Assembly (NCBI GenBank): GCA_965262175.1
Contig: CBDHES010000002.1
Span: 1,116,001 to 1,180,000 of the forward strand
Length of the DNA stretch: 64,000 nt
Direction of reading: 5' to 3'
From: CADEDH01 sp965262175
GTDB taxonomy: Bacteria > Actinomycetota > Acidimicrobiia > Acidimicrobiales > SZUA-35
Positions 35,733 through 44,288 of the stretch are shown here, one piece after another. A program made the position numbers and the translations under genes. Numbering within the stretch: the first letter of the stretch is position 1; each line of letters begins with the position of its first letter. The notes under the pieces were generated by a model. It had not been told where the DNA came from and made no database searches. It worked only from the letters and a program-made list of their open reading frames with translations.

Positions 35733-36838
35733 CCCGCCCGTGGAGCCGGTCGACCCGGGTCGTTGCCAGTGGCCGACCCGAGGGGGTCGGCGCGCCGCTG
35801 AGCGCGCCGATCGTGGCCGCCTCGACGTTCCGTTCCGACGGGTCCTCCCCGTACGCCCGCAGCGATGCGGGCACCGAGACGTGGCGGGCCTTCGAGACCT
35901 TCGCCGGCGACGTGGAGGGCGCCGAGGCGATCTCGTTCGCCTCGGGGATGGCGGCCTGCTCGGCCGTGCTGTCCCTGGTGCCGGACGGGGGCCTGGTGGG
36001 GATTCCGGCCGACTGCTACCAGGGGGTGGCGGCGATCGCCACCGAGGCCGCGGCGAGCGGCCGGTGGCGGGTCCGCCGGGTCGACACCGCCGACACCGAA
36101 GCGTGGGTGGCGCTGGTCGCCGAGGCCGATCTGGCCTGGATCGAGACCCCGTCCAACCCGCTGCTGGCCATCGGCGACCTGGCGACGATCGCCTCGGCCC
36201 CCCGAGGCCGACGTGGCCTGGTGGTGGTCGACAACACCTTCGCCACCCCGCTCAACCAACGACCGCTCGATCTGGGGGCCGACGTGGCCGTCCAGTCGGC
36301 GACGAAGTTGATCGGCGGTCATTCCGACCTGCTCAGCGGTCTGGTCACGGCCCGCGATCCGGAGCTCCTGGCCCGACTCAACCGTCACCGGGGCCTCCAC
36401 GGCGCCACCCCGGGAGCGCTGGAGTCGTTCCTGGCGTTGCGGGGAGCCCGAACCCTGGCCGTCCGGCTGGAACGGAGCCAGGCCTCGGCCGGTGAGCTGG
36501 CCACTCGCCTGGTCGCCCATTCGGCGGTCGAGGTGGTCCGCTACCCGGGGCTGGAGAGCCATCCGGGGCACGCCATCGCCGCCGCCCAGCTCGACGGGTT
36601 CGGCTCGATGCTGAGCTTCGACGTCGTCGGGGGCGGGCCGGCGGCCGAGGCGGTGTGCGCCGGCGTCGAGCTGATCAGCCACGCCACATCGCTCGGCGGG
36701 GTCGAGTCGACGATGGAGCGGCGGGCCGGGCTCGCCGGCCAGGAGCACCTGCCACCCGGTTTGATCCGCCTGAGCGTCGGCATCGAGGACGTCGAGGATC
36801 TGTGGGCCGACCTCGAGGCGGCCCTACCGGCGACGTGA
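35729..36838 (+). CDS. Cystathionine gamma-synthase/lyase-type PLP enzyme
   Basis: 369 residues from GTG 35729, overlapping leuD by four bases. YARSDAGTETWRAFE, FASGMAACSAV, WIETPSNPLLAI, VVVDNTFATPLNQRPLDLGADVAVQSATKLIGGHSDLLSG identify the Cys/Met metabolism PLP family; Lys in SATKLIGGHSD binds the cofactor. ISHATSLGGVESTMERR and PPGLIRLSVGIEDVEDL are also conserved. It could be a synthase, gamma-lyase or methionine gamma-lyase; the truncated N terminus and loose Tyr/Arg motif do not allow a choice. Coupling to leuCD is unusual. Confidence 0.85.
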   Translation: MTRPWSRSTRVVASGRPEGVGAPLSAPIVAASTFRSDGSSPYARSDAGTETWRAFETFAGDVEGAEAISFASGMAACSAVLSLVPDGGLVGIPADCYQGVAAIATEAAASGRWRVRRVDTADTEAWVALVAEADLAWIETPSNPLLAIGDLATIASAPRGRRGLVVVDNTFATPLNQRPLDLGADVAVQSATKLIGGHSDLLSGLVTARDPELLARLNRHRGLHGATPGALESFLALRGARTLAVRLERSQASAGELATRLVAHSAVEVVRYPGLESHPGHAIAAAQLDGFGSMLSFDVVGGGPAAEAVCAGVELISHATSLGGVESTMERRAGLAGQEHLPPGLIRLSVGIEDVEDLWADLEAALPAT

Positions 36839-36842
36839 CCGC

Positions 36843-37613
36843 CTACCAGCGGAGTTCGTCGAGGGCGGTGCGGGTCGCGTCGGCGTACTCCGGGCGGGCC
36901 ACCACCAGGCCCCGGACCATCGGTCGGGCCTTGTTGTAGACGATCTCGTCACCGTCGATGTCGGTCACGGTGAACCCGTGGGCGGCGGCCACTGCGGCCG
37001 GGGCGCAGACGTCCCATTCCCAGAGGCCGGTGGCGTGGACGTACACATCGACCGCCCCGCCGACGACGAGCATCGCCTTGACCCCGGCCGACCCGCAGGC
37101 GGTCAGCTCGGCCCCGAGCTCGTCGGCCACCGCCGCGGCGGCGTAGCCGGCCGAGCGGCCGGACACGACGATCGGGCGGTCCCGATCGGGACGTCGAGGG
37201 ACGGTGGCGGCGGTCGTGGCGTCGTCGTCGGTGGCGAAGACCTGGTCCATCCCCGGAACGGCGACGGCGGCGGCGATCGCCCGGCCGGCGGAGACCAACG
37301 CCACGTGGACCGCCCACTCGATCGAGTCCCGGAAGGGGTAGTCGTAGGTGCCATCGAGCGGATCGACGATCCAGCACCGCTCGGCGGTGAGGCGGCGGCG
37401 ATCCTCGGCCCCCTCCTCGGAGAGGAGGATGTCGGCCGGGCGGTGCTCGGCCAGGGCGGCGGCGATCAGGTCGTGGGCCAGCTGGTCGCCCCGGTCCCGC
37501 AGTGCCCACTGGCTGATCGAGCCGATGCTGCGATCGCGCAGGCCGACCAGGGCGTCACCGGCCCGCTCGGCCAGGTCCGCAGCGAGGCGGTGATCGTCGG
37601 GGTCGGGCGTCAT
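36843..37613 (-). CDS. CysQ-like inositol monophosphatase family phosphatase
   Basis: 256 residues from ATG 37613. Metal and substrate motifs are SEEGAEDRRR (first Glu site), WIVDPLDGTYDYPF (DPLDGT) and WEWDVCAPAAV (WDxxAP), defining the lithium-sensitive inositol monophosphatase/CysQ superfamily. The CysQ branch hydrolyses 3-prime-phosphoadenosine 5-prime-phosphate made during sulfate assimilation; inositol or fructose bisphosphate are alternatives. It ends four bases from the convergent PLP gene. Confidence 0.87.
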   Translation of the reverse strand: MTPDPDDHRLAADLAERAGDALVGLRDRSIGSISQWALRDRGDQLAHDLIAAALAEHRPADILLSEEGAEDRRRLTAERCWIVDPLDGTYDYPFRDSIEWAVHVALVSAGRAIAAAVAVPGMDQVFATDDDATTAATVPRRPDRDRPIVVSGRSAGYAAAAVADELGAELTACGSAGVKAMLVVGGAVDVYVHATGLWEWDVCAPAAVAAAHGFTVTDIDGDEIVYNKARPMVRGLVVARPEYADATRTALDELRW

Positions 37614-37707
37614 GGGTCGATGGGGTCGTCGACCCGGGTCCACGAGGCCCGAACCGTACCCGGGTCAGGGTACCGCCCCCGGGCGAAGCCCCAGCCCCGA
37701 GCCCCCG

Positions 37708-37786
37708 GCCGCACCGCGTCACAGCGACAACCCCGCTCTCGCCGCCAACCCCAGCCCCCCGCCGCACCGCGTCACAGCGACAACCC
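37708..37786. repeat. Two 26-bp direct repeats
   Basis: The same 26 bases, core CACCGCGTCACAGCGACAAC, occur at 37708-37733 and 37761-37786 (53-base period). A mismatched inverted copy (TTGTCGCTACAACGCGGTG) lies at 37859-37877, so RNA from this region could fold into alternative hairpins. Confidence 0.85.
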
Positions 37787-37920
37787 ACCCGGCCGCCGAG
37801 GACGGGAGCCAGTGCCGAGATCGGGCGCCGGGGCGTCGCTGGCATCGGCCATCGTCCATTGTCGCTACAACGCGGTGGCTGAGCAGTGACGACGTCGCCC
37901 CGGCCCGGCCCGGCCACGAT

Positions 37921-37976
37921 CCCGGAGGGTGCCAGCAACCCGGAGGGGTGCCAGCAACCCGGAGGGTTGCCGGGAA
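37921..37976. repeat. Three tandem 18-19 bp repeats
   Basis: Units start CCCGGAGGG at 37921, 37939 and 37958; the first two continue with TGCCAGCAA, the third is diverged (TTGCCGGGAA). Each contains the imperfect palindrome GGGTGCCAGCAACCC. They lie about 70-125 bases before the next gene and could be operator sites. Confidence 0.8.
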
Positions 37977-38044
37977 CCAGCATCGGACGGCGAACGTCAT
38001 AGGATCGCCGCCACCCTGATCGGCAGGGTGACCGGGAACAAGGG

Positions 38045-40393
38045 ATGACTCCGATGGACCTTCGTCTGCTGAGGGGCCTGGCGCCGGCGCTACTGGCCGG
38101 TCTCCTGGCCGTGACTGCCTGTACCGACTCATCCGGGACGGCGAGCGACCGCCCCGGCGGCCTCGACCCCGGCCGGGACGGGGTCGGCAACCCCGACGGC
38201 TCGGGGACCACCGATCTCACCTCCGACGACATCCTCCTGACGTCGGGCCTCGTGACCGTCGACGACTGCGACGCCCTCCTGGCCCGCATCCAGGACCACG
38301 CCTACGAGCGGGTCGGCCCCTACGGGTTCGATCTCGGGGGCCCGATCGCCGCCGAGGGTCGCTTCGCCTTCGAGGAGGACTTCGAGGCCACCGACGTTCC
38401 CGACGCCGCCGAGACCGCCGAGGTCGCACCGTCCACCGCGGCCGAAGGCGGCGAGTTCGCCGCCCCCCAGGCCGGCCGCGACGCCGCGGCCCCGGCGGCC
38501 GACGGCGACGACGCCGCCGCCGACGGCTCCGGGAACCTGGCCAGCACCGACGACGAGGGCTCGTTCTCCGAGACCAACAACCAGGAGCTCGGCGTCGACG
38601 AGGCCGACCTGGTCAAGACCGACGGGCGGTGGCTGGTCGCGGTGTTCGGCAACCGGATGCAGGTCATCGACACCACCGGCTCGACCCCGGAGCTGACCCG
38701 GACGATCACCCTGCCCGGCGACACCTACGGCGGCGAGCTGTTCCTCGAGGGCGACCGGGCCCTGCTGATGAGCACCGGCTGGACCGAGCGCCCGTTCCTC
38801 GACGCCAGCATCGATACCAGCTGGTACCCCGGCTCCCCGGTCGGCACGCTGATCGAGATCGATCTGGTCGGCGGCGACGTCGTCCGAACGCTGGAGTTCG
38901 AGGGGGGCTACCTCTCGGCCCGGGAGATCGACGGGACGATCCGGATCGTGCTGACCGCCTCCGGCCAGCGCCTGGCCTGGGTCTACCCGTCGAACCAGGG
39001 CGCCGAGGACGTGGCCCTGGAGGCCAACCGCCAGCTCATCGAGGAGTCGACGATCGACCACTGGCTCCCCACCTACCGGATCATCGAGGACGGCGACACG
39101 GTCACCGAGGGTCGCCTCGTCGACTGTGACCGGGTCCACCTGCCGAACGAGTTCGCCGGATTCGGGTCGCTGGTGGTGTTGACCGCCGATCTCGCCGACG
39201 GCCTCGAGATCCGAGACTCGCTCTCGGTCTTCACCGACGCCCAGACCGTCTACGCCTCGACCGACATCGTGGCGGTGGCCAGCCCTCGCTGGCCGTTCCT
39301 CACCGACACCGGTGAGTTCGCCCCCGAGGCGAGCGACTACCGGACCGCGGTCCACACCTTCGACATCACCGACCCCGACCGGGCCAGCTACATCGCCTCG
39401 GGCTCGGTTCGGGGCCACCTCCTGAACCAGTACTCGATGTCGGAGTACGGCGGCTACCTGCGGATCGCCACCACCGACGGCGACCCGTGGTGGGGTGCCG
39501 AGGAGCAGAGTGAGAGCTTCGTGACCGTCCTCGGCGCCGACGGATCGGTGCTGCGGGAGGTTGGCCAGGTCGGCGACCTGGGTCGGGGTGAGCAGATCTT
39601 CGCCGTTCGGTTCTACGGCGAGACCGGCTACGTGGTCACCTACCGCCAGATCGATCCTCTCTACACCATCGACCTGTCGGATCCGGCCAACCCCCGGGTC
39701 CTGGGCGAGCTGAAGATCCCCGGGTTCTCCAGCTACCTCCATCGCATCGACGATGAGCACCTCCTCGGCGTCGGCACCGACGGCGACTTCGAGGGTCAGA
39801 CCGACGGGGCTGCGGTGCAGCTGTTCGATGTCGGCGACCTCTCCAATCCCGAACTGATCGCCAAGGTCCGCTTCGATGACGTCATCGGCGTCGGCGGCGG
39901 CGACACCTACACCCCGGTCAGTTGGGACGCCCGAGCCTTCACCCTGTGGGGCGACGTGGCCCTCATCCCCGTCGAATGGTGGCGCTACGACGAGACCGGC
40001 GGCTTCCAGGGCGAGGAGCAGGGCGCCGCGGTCGTCCTCGTCCGTGTCGGCGACGACGGCACGCTGACCCCGATCGGTCAGGTCAGCCACCCGATCACCC
40101 GGGAGTGCGAGTCGGGGGTCTACCTCGAGGAGGTCCCGGCCGACGAGCTGGTCGACCCCGCGACCGGTGAGCCCGAGGAGCCGTCGGGCGACGCCGAGGC
40201 CTCGTTCGTCGACGACGACGAGCCGGCGGCCGAGGTGCTGGTCCCCGCTCCGGACGAGTACTGCTTCACCTGGGCGCCGGCCATCCAGCGGTCGGTGATC
40301 ATCGACGGCGACCTGTACACGGTGTCGGCGGCCGGCGTGCGGGTCAACGTCTTCGACGGTCTCGACGAGGTGGCCTGGATCCCCTTCGGCTGA
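38045..40393 (+). CDS. Secreted beta-propeller lipoprotein (PF09826-like)
   Basis: 782 residues. The signal LRGLAPALLAGLLAVTAC ends in a lipobox (VTAC), so it should be membrane-anchored outside the cell. After a disordered linker, TNNQELGVDEADLVKTDGRWLVAVFGNRMQVIDTTG begins a beta-propeller of the type found in actinobacteria and archaea as secreted beta-propeller-domain proteins. Blades repeat around FDITDPDRASYIASGSVRGHLLNQYSMSEYGGYLRIATT and YTIDLSDPANPRVLGELKIPGFSSYLHRIDDEHLLGVG. No catalytic motif seen; extracellular binding or protease-inhibitor-like roles are guesses. Initiation could be at the second ATG (38054). Confidence 0.85.
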   Translation: MTPMDLRLLRGLAPALLAGLLAVTACTDSSGTASDRPGGLDPGRDGVGNPDGSGTTDLTSDDILLTSGLVTVDDCDALLARIQDHAYERVGPYGFDLGGPIAAEGRFAFEEDFEATDVPDAAETAEVAPSTAAEGGEFAAPQAGRDAAAPAADGDDAAADGSGNLASTDDEGSFSETNNQELGVDEADLVKTDGRWLVAVFGNRMQVIDTTGSTPELTRTITLPGDTYGGELFLEGDRALLMSTGWTERPFLDASIDTSWYPGSPVGTLIEIDLVGGDVVRTLEFEGGYLSAREIDGTIRIVLTASGQRLAWVYPSNQGAEDVALEANRQLIEESTIDHWLPTYRIIEDGDTVTEGRLVDCDRVHLPNEFAGFGSLVVLTADLADGLEIRDSLSVFTDAQTVYASTDIVAVASPRWPFLTDTGEFAPEASDYRTAVHTFDITDPDRASYIASGSVRGHLLNQYSMSEYGGYLRIATTDGDPWWGAEEQSESFVTVLGADGSVLREVGQVGDLGRGEQIFAVRFYGETGYVVTYRQIDPLYTIDLSDPANPRVLGELKIPGFSSYLHRIDDEHLLGVGTDGDFEGQTDGAAVQLFDVGDLSNPELIAKVRFDDVIGVGGGDTYTPVSWDARAFTLWGDVALIPVEWWRYDETGGFQGEEQGAAVVLVRVGDDGTLTPIGQVSHPITRECESGVYLEEVPADELVDPATGEPEEPSGDAEASFVDDDEPAAEVLVPAPDEYCFTWAPAIQRSVIIDGDLYTVSAAGVRVNVFDGLDEVAWIPFG

Positions 40394-40422
40394 TCGGGCC
40401 GCCAGCCCACCGCTCCCCCGCT

Positions 40423-40460
40423 CGACGGCCCCGGTCCCCATCGTGGGGCCGGGGCCGTCG
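40423..40460. terminator. Perfect hairpin between convergent genes
   Basis: CGACGGCCCCGG (40423-40434) pairs with CCGGGGCCGTCG (40449-40460); inside, CCCCA pairs with TGGGG around a TCG loop with one bulged base. A strong bidirectional terminator for the beta-propeller gene and serA. Confidence 0.85.
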
Positions 40461-40463
40461 GCG

Positions 40464-42038
40464 TCAGGAGCGGATGTCGATCACGTCGACCGAGAGCACC
40501 CCGTCGCTCGCCCGGAGCTGCTCGACGACCGACGTGGGGACGGTGCCGGTGGCGGCGATGACCATCACCGCCGACTGGGAGTCCCGGGTTCGGCCGACGT
40601 CCATGTTGTCGATGTTGACCTCGGCGTCGCCGAGGATCGTCCCGACCCGACCGATGACGCCGGGTCGGTCGTCGTTGGAGACGATCAACATGTGGGGGCT
40701 CGGGGGCACGTCGATCACGTGCTGGTCGATCTCGACGATCCGGGCCTCGTCCCGCAGGCCGATCAGGGTGCCGGTCAGGCACCGGTGCTCGGCTCGCACC
40801 GTGAGCCGGTTGATGAAGTCCCGGGAGCGGGTGGCGCTCGACACCCGCAACTCGATCCCGTGCTCGGCCAGGAGCCCCTTGGCGTTGACGAAGCTGACCG
40901 GCTCATCGGTCAGCTGGCTCATGACCCCCTTGGCCGCCGCCAGCGGCACCAGCGAGCTGTCGAAGCCCCCGATCTCGCCCTCGAGCGCGATCTCCAGGCT
41001 GTTGCCGACGGCGTCGCGGCCCAGCGAGCCGATCAACGCCCCCAGCTTCTCGGCCAAGGGGAGGTAGGGCTCGAGGATCCCGGCCACCTCGGCGGCATCG
41101 ATGTTCACCGCGAAGGGCACGAACGATCCCTGGAGGGCCAGGATGACCTGCTCGGCGATCGTGACCCCGGCCCGGTCCTGGGCCTCGGCGGTCGACGCCC
41201 CCAGGTGGGGGGTGACCACCACGTTGGGCAGGCCGAACAGCGGCGAGTCGGTGCAGGGCTCGGTGGCGAACACGTCGAGGCCGGCGGCGGCCACCTTGCC
41301 CGACGTCAACCCGTCGTGGAGCGCCGCCTCGTCGACGATCCCGCCCCGGGCCACGTTGATGATCCGGATCCCATCCCGGGCCTTGGCCAGGAACTCGGTC
41401 CCGATCAGGCCGACCGTCTCCGGGGTCCGGGCGACGTGGACGGTCACGATGTCGGCCCGGGCCGCCAGGTCGTCGAGCGAGACGAGCTCGACCGACATCT
41501 CCCGAGCCCGCTCGGCCGACACGTAGGGATCGTGGCCGATCAGCTGCATCCCGAACCCCCGAGCCCGCTCGGCGACCAGCTTCCCGATCCGGCCGAGGCC
41601 GATGATGCCGAGCGTCTTGCCCTGGAGCTCGATCCCGGTCCACTCCGAGCGCTCCCACCGGCCGGCCCGGAGGGCGGCGTCGGCCTGGGGCACGTTGCGG
41701 GCCTGGGCCAGGATCAGGGCCAGGGTCTGCTCGGCGGCCGACACGATGTTCGACTGGGGGGCGTTGACCACCAGGACCCCCCGCTTGGTGGCAGCGTCGA
41801 CGTCGACGTTGTCGAGGCCCACCCCGGCCCGACCGACGACGACCAGGTCGGTCGCCGCTTCCAGCAGCTCGGCGGTCACGTCGGTCGCCGACCGGACGAT
41901 CAGGGCGTGGGCGCCGACGATCGCCTCGGCCAGCTCGGCGGGCGACGACTTCAGGCGGACGTCGACCTCATGGCCGGCTGCCCGGAGGAGGTCGAGGCCG
42001 GCATCGGCGATCTTCTCGGCTACCAGGATGCGACTCAT
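40464..42038 (-). CDS. serA: D-3-phosphoglycerate dehydrogenase
   Basis: 524 residues, the long actinobacterial PGDH form with substrate, NAD, intervening (ASB) and ACT domains. MSRILVAEKIADAGLDLLRAAGHEVD starts the family; GKTLGIIGLGRIGKLVAERARGFGM is the Rossmann loop; VARGGIVDEAALHDGL holds the catalytic region, and HLGASTAEAQDRAG the His of the His-Glu pair. The last 75 residues (HMLIVSNDDRPGVIGRVGTILGDAEVNIDNMDVGR) form the serine-binding ACT domain, so feedback inhibition by serine is expected. First step of serine synthesis in the cytoplasm. Confidence 0.95.
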   Translation of the reverse strand: MSRILVAEKIADAGLDLLRAAGHEVDVRLKSSPAELAEAIVGAHALIVRSATDVTAELLEAATDLVVVGRAGVGLDNVDVDAATKRGVLVVNAPQSNIVSAAEQTLALILAQARNVPQADAALRAGRWERSEWTGIELQGKTLGIIGLGRIGKLVAERARGFGMQLIGHDPYVSAERAREMSVELVSLDDLAARADIVTVHVARTPETVGLIGTEFLAKARDGIRIINVARGGIVDEAALHDGLTSGKVAAAGLDVFATEPCTDSPLFGLPNVVVTPHLGASTAEAQDRAGVTIAEQVILALQGSFVPFAVNIDAAEVAGILEPYLPLAEKLGALIGSLGRDAVGNSLEIALEGEIGGFDSSLVPLAAAKGVMSQLTDEPVSFVNAKGLLAEHGIELRVSSATRSRDFINRLTVRAEHRCLTGTLIGLRDEARIVEIDQHVIDVPPSPHMLIVSNDDRPGVIGRVGTILGDAEVNIDNMDVGRTRDSQSAVMVIAATGTVPTSVVEQLRASDGVLSVDVIDIRS

Positions 42039-42147
42039 AGGACAAGAGCATCGCCACCGATCGGGCCGGCGACAATGCCCGGAGACGAAAACCACACCGT
42101 CCTTGTCGGAATTCGGCCCCGGCACCGTCGCATCGACCGGCGGCGAC

Positions 42148-42153
42148 TACCGT
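42148..42153 (+). promoter_or_regulatory. Putative -10 hexamer TACCGT
   Basis: TACCGT ends six bases before the ATG at 42160, consistent with a leaderless transcript. Confidence 0.4.
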
Positions 42154-42159
42154 GCGGCC

Positions 42160-43209
42160 ATGGCTGATGTACCGGTCGTGATCATCGGGGCCGGGCTGGC
42201 CGGCCTGATCGCAGCCCGCCGCCTCGTCGAGCGGGGCGTCCCGCCGGGCGACGTGCTGATCGTGGACAAGGGCCGGGGGATCGGCGGTCGGATGGCCACC
42301 CGCCGCATCGACGGGGCCACCCTCGACCACGGCGCCCAGTTCTTCACGGTCCGATCCGACGACTTCGCCGCCGACGTGACCGGCTGGGTGGAGTCCGGCG
42401 CCGTCGTCGAATGGTGCCGAGGCTTCGCAACCGTCGATGGGTACCCCCGCTACCGGGGGGCGACCGGCATGACCGCCCTGCCCCGCCACCTGGCGGCCGA
42501 GCTGACCGGTGCCGGCGTCACGATCGCCACCGCCACCCGGGTCGCCTCGATCACCGCCGACGGCGACCGGTGGATCCTCGACTACACGACGGCCACGGGT
42601 GGGGCAGCCACCTCCGGGCCGGCGATCCGACCGGCCGACCGGGCCGGGACGATCCTGGTCACCGCCCCCATCCCCCAGACCCTGGAGCTGGTGGCGACCG
42701 CCGAGGACGCCCTCGACGGCTCGACCAGGGACGATCTGGCGGCCATGGCCTTCCACAAGGTCCTCGCGCTGCTGACGGTCCTCGACCGGTCGCCGGAGCT
42801 CCCCGAACCCGGAGCCCTCCAGCAGCCGGCCGATCCGACGTTCAGCTTCGTGGCCGACAACCAGGCCAAGGGAATCAGCGCCGAACCGGCCGTCACGTTC
42901 CACACCGCCCACGGCCTGTCGGCCGAGCTGTGGGACGCCCCCGACGACGAGATCATCGCCTCGCTCCGCCCCCGGGCCGCCGCGCTGGTGGCGCCGGCGT
43001 CGATCGTGGGGCTCCAGCTCCACCGATGGGGGTACTCGGGCCCGGTGGCGGCCCACCCCGACCCGTTCGTCACCCTGGCCCCGCCCCGGGATGGGCGGGG
43101 GCCGCTGATGGTGGCCGGCGATGGGTTCGGCGGGTCCAAGGTCGAGGGGGCCTACACCTCGGGTCGGTCGGCGGGCGAGGCGATGGCGGTGGGGCTGGTC
43201 GGCGGTTGA
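42160..43209 (+). CDS. FAD/NAD-dependent oxidoreductase, renalase-like
   Basis: 349 residues from ATG 42160. VVIIGAGLAGLIAARRLVERG is the FAD dinucleotide loop, with VDKGRGIGGRMATRRIDGATLDHGAQFFTVR directly after; this GRMATRR-DHGAQFF pattern is that of the COG3380/renalase-like amine oxidase family. LVTAPIPQTLELV and the C-terminal LMVAGDGFGGSKVEGAYTSG are the second flavin-binding motifs. Renalases oxidise isomeric dihydronicotinamides; the bacterial role is repair of such cofactors, which I infer only. It is followed after 38 bases by an acyltransferase gene. Confidence 0.86.
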   Translation: MADVPVVIIGAGLAGLIAARRLVERGVPPGDVLIVDKGRGIGGRMATRRIDGATLDHGAQFFTVRSDDFAADVTGWVESGAVVEWCRGFATVDGYPRYRGATGMTALPRHLAAELTGAGVTIATATRVASITADGDRWILDYTTATGGAATSGPAIRPADRAGTILVTAPIPQTLELVATAEDALDGSTRDDLAAMAFHKVLALLTVLDRSPELPEPGALQQPADPTFSFVADNQAKGISAEPAVTFHTAHGLSAELWDAPDDEIIASLRPRAAALVAPASIVGLQLHRWGYSGPVAAHPDPFVTLAPPRDGRGPLMVAGDGFGGSKVEGAYTSGRSAGEAMAVGLVGG

Positions 43210-43247
43210 GCCGGAATGGGCCGGCCCGCCCCCCGGTTGGTGGGGGC

Positions 43248-44288
43248 GTGTCGGACTTCGTCCACCGGTGGCGTCGCCGGGCCGTGACCATCCCGGCGAT
43301 GCTCGGGGCGACCGTCGTCGCCGTCGTCGGGTTCCCGCTCCTGGCCCCGGCCGCCGTGGCCTACGATCTGGTCCGGCTCCGTCGCCGGCTGCCGACCCTG
43401 CGGGTCTACCTCTTCGCCCTCCAGTACCTGGTCAACGACTCGGTCGAGATCGTGGCCATGCCGCTGCTGTGGGTTCGAGCCGGGTTCGGGACCCGAATCG
43501 GCTCCGAGGCCTCGATCGCCCGCCACGAGGCGCTCCAGTGGTGGTCGGTCCGGTTGCTGGTCGATCGGGCCGCCCGCCTCCTGGGCCTCCGGGTGAGGGT
43601 CGACGAGGCGTCGGCCGAGGCCCTGACCCCCGGTCCGGTGATCGTGCTGTGCCGCCACGTCAGCCTCTTCGACGCCTCGCTGGCCGGTCTCCTCTACCAG
43701 GAGCGGTCGATGAGGGTCCGGGGGGTGGTGATGGCCGAGCTCCTGGCCGATCCCGGGTTCGACCTCCTCTACGGCCGGTTGGGGTCGGTGTTCATCCCCC
43801 GCGACGACGGGCCCCGAGCGCTGGCCGCGGTGCGAACCATGACCGACGGGGCGGGGCCCGACACGGCGTACGTGATCTACCCCGAGGGCCGGCTGTACCG
43901 GCCCGACGTGCGGGACCGCCTCCTCGACCGGCTCCGGTCGTCGGACCCCGACCGGGCCGCCCGGCTGGCCTCGATCCGGCGCCTGCTCCCGCCCCGTCCG
44001 GGCGGCGTGCTCGCCCTGCTCGACGCCGTTCCCGAGGCCGACGTGGTCGTCGTCGACCACCGGGGTCTCGACCGGTGGCCGTCGGTCGGCGCCCTCGTCG
44101 ATCAGGTGCCGGTCGACACCACCGTGGCCGTGACCGCCCGGCGGATCGACCGGGCGGCCATCCCGACCGGGCGCGACGAGCGGGTCGCCTGGCTCGACGA
44201 GCTGTGGCTCGACCTCGACCGGGCGCTCGTCGCCGACCTCGGCCCGGGAGCGCCCGTCGACGCCCTCGGACCCGACCGTCAGCCGTAG
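43248..44288 (+). CDS. PlsC-like acyltransferase with N-terminal helices
   Basis: 346 residues from GTG 43248. Two hydrophobic helices (about 13-40) lead into the lysophosphatidate acyltransferase fold: VIVLCRHVSLFDASLAG contains the HX4D catalytic motif, GSVFIPRDDGPRAL the substrate region, and VIYPEGRLYRPD the EG motif. The protein is larger than typical PlsC, with an extended C-terminal part. Glycerophospholipid or glycolipid acylation is likely; the exact acceptor is unknown. Its last ten bases overlap the convergent NamZ-like gene. Confidence 0.85.
   Translation: MSDFVHRWRRRAVTIPAMLGATVVAVVGFPLLAPAAVAYDLVRLRRRLPTLRVYLFALQYLVNDSVEIVAMPLLWVRAGFGTRIGSEASIARHEALQWWSVRLLVDRAARLLGLRVRVDEASAEALTPGPVIVLCRHVSLFDASLAGLLYQERSMRVRGVVMAELLADPGFDLLYGRLGSVFIPRDDGPRALAAVRTMTDGAGPDTAYVIYPEGRLYRPDVRDRLLDRLRSSDPDRAARLASIRRLLPPRPGGVLALLDAVPEADVVVVDHRGLDRWPSVGALVDQVPVDTTVAVTARRIDRAAIPTGRDERVAWLDELWLDLDRALVADLGPGAPVDALGPDRQP

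Larger units (their letters stand above)
37644..38044. other. Repeat-rich intergenic region
   Basis: About 400 bases without a gene. It contains two direct copies of a 26-base repeat, a related inverted copy, and three tandem 18-19 base repeats, then a probable promoter (TAGGAT at 38000-38005) for the gene at 38045. No RNA gene recognised. Confidence 0.7.

Noticed and set aside
40443..42167. Forward ORF of 574 codons antisense to serA
   Set aside because: No recognisable motif, and serA on the other strand is unmistakable.
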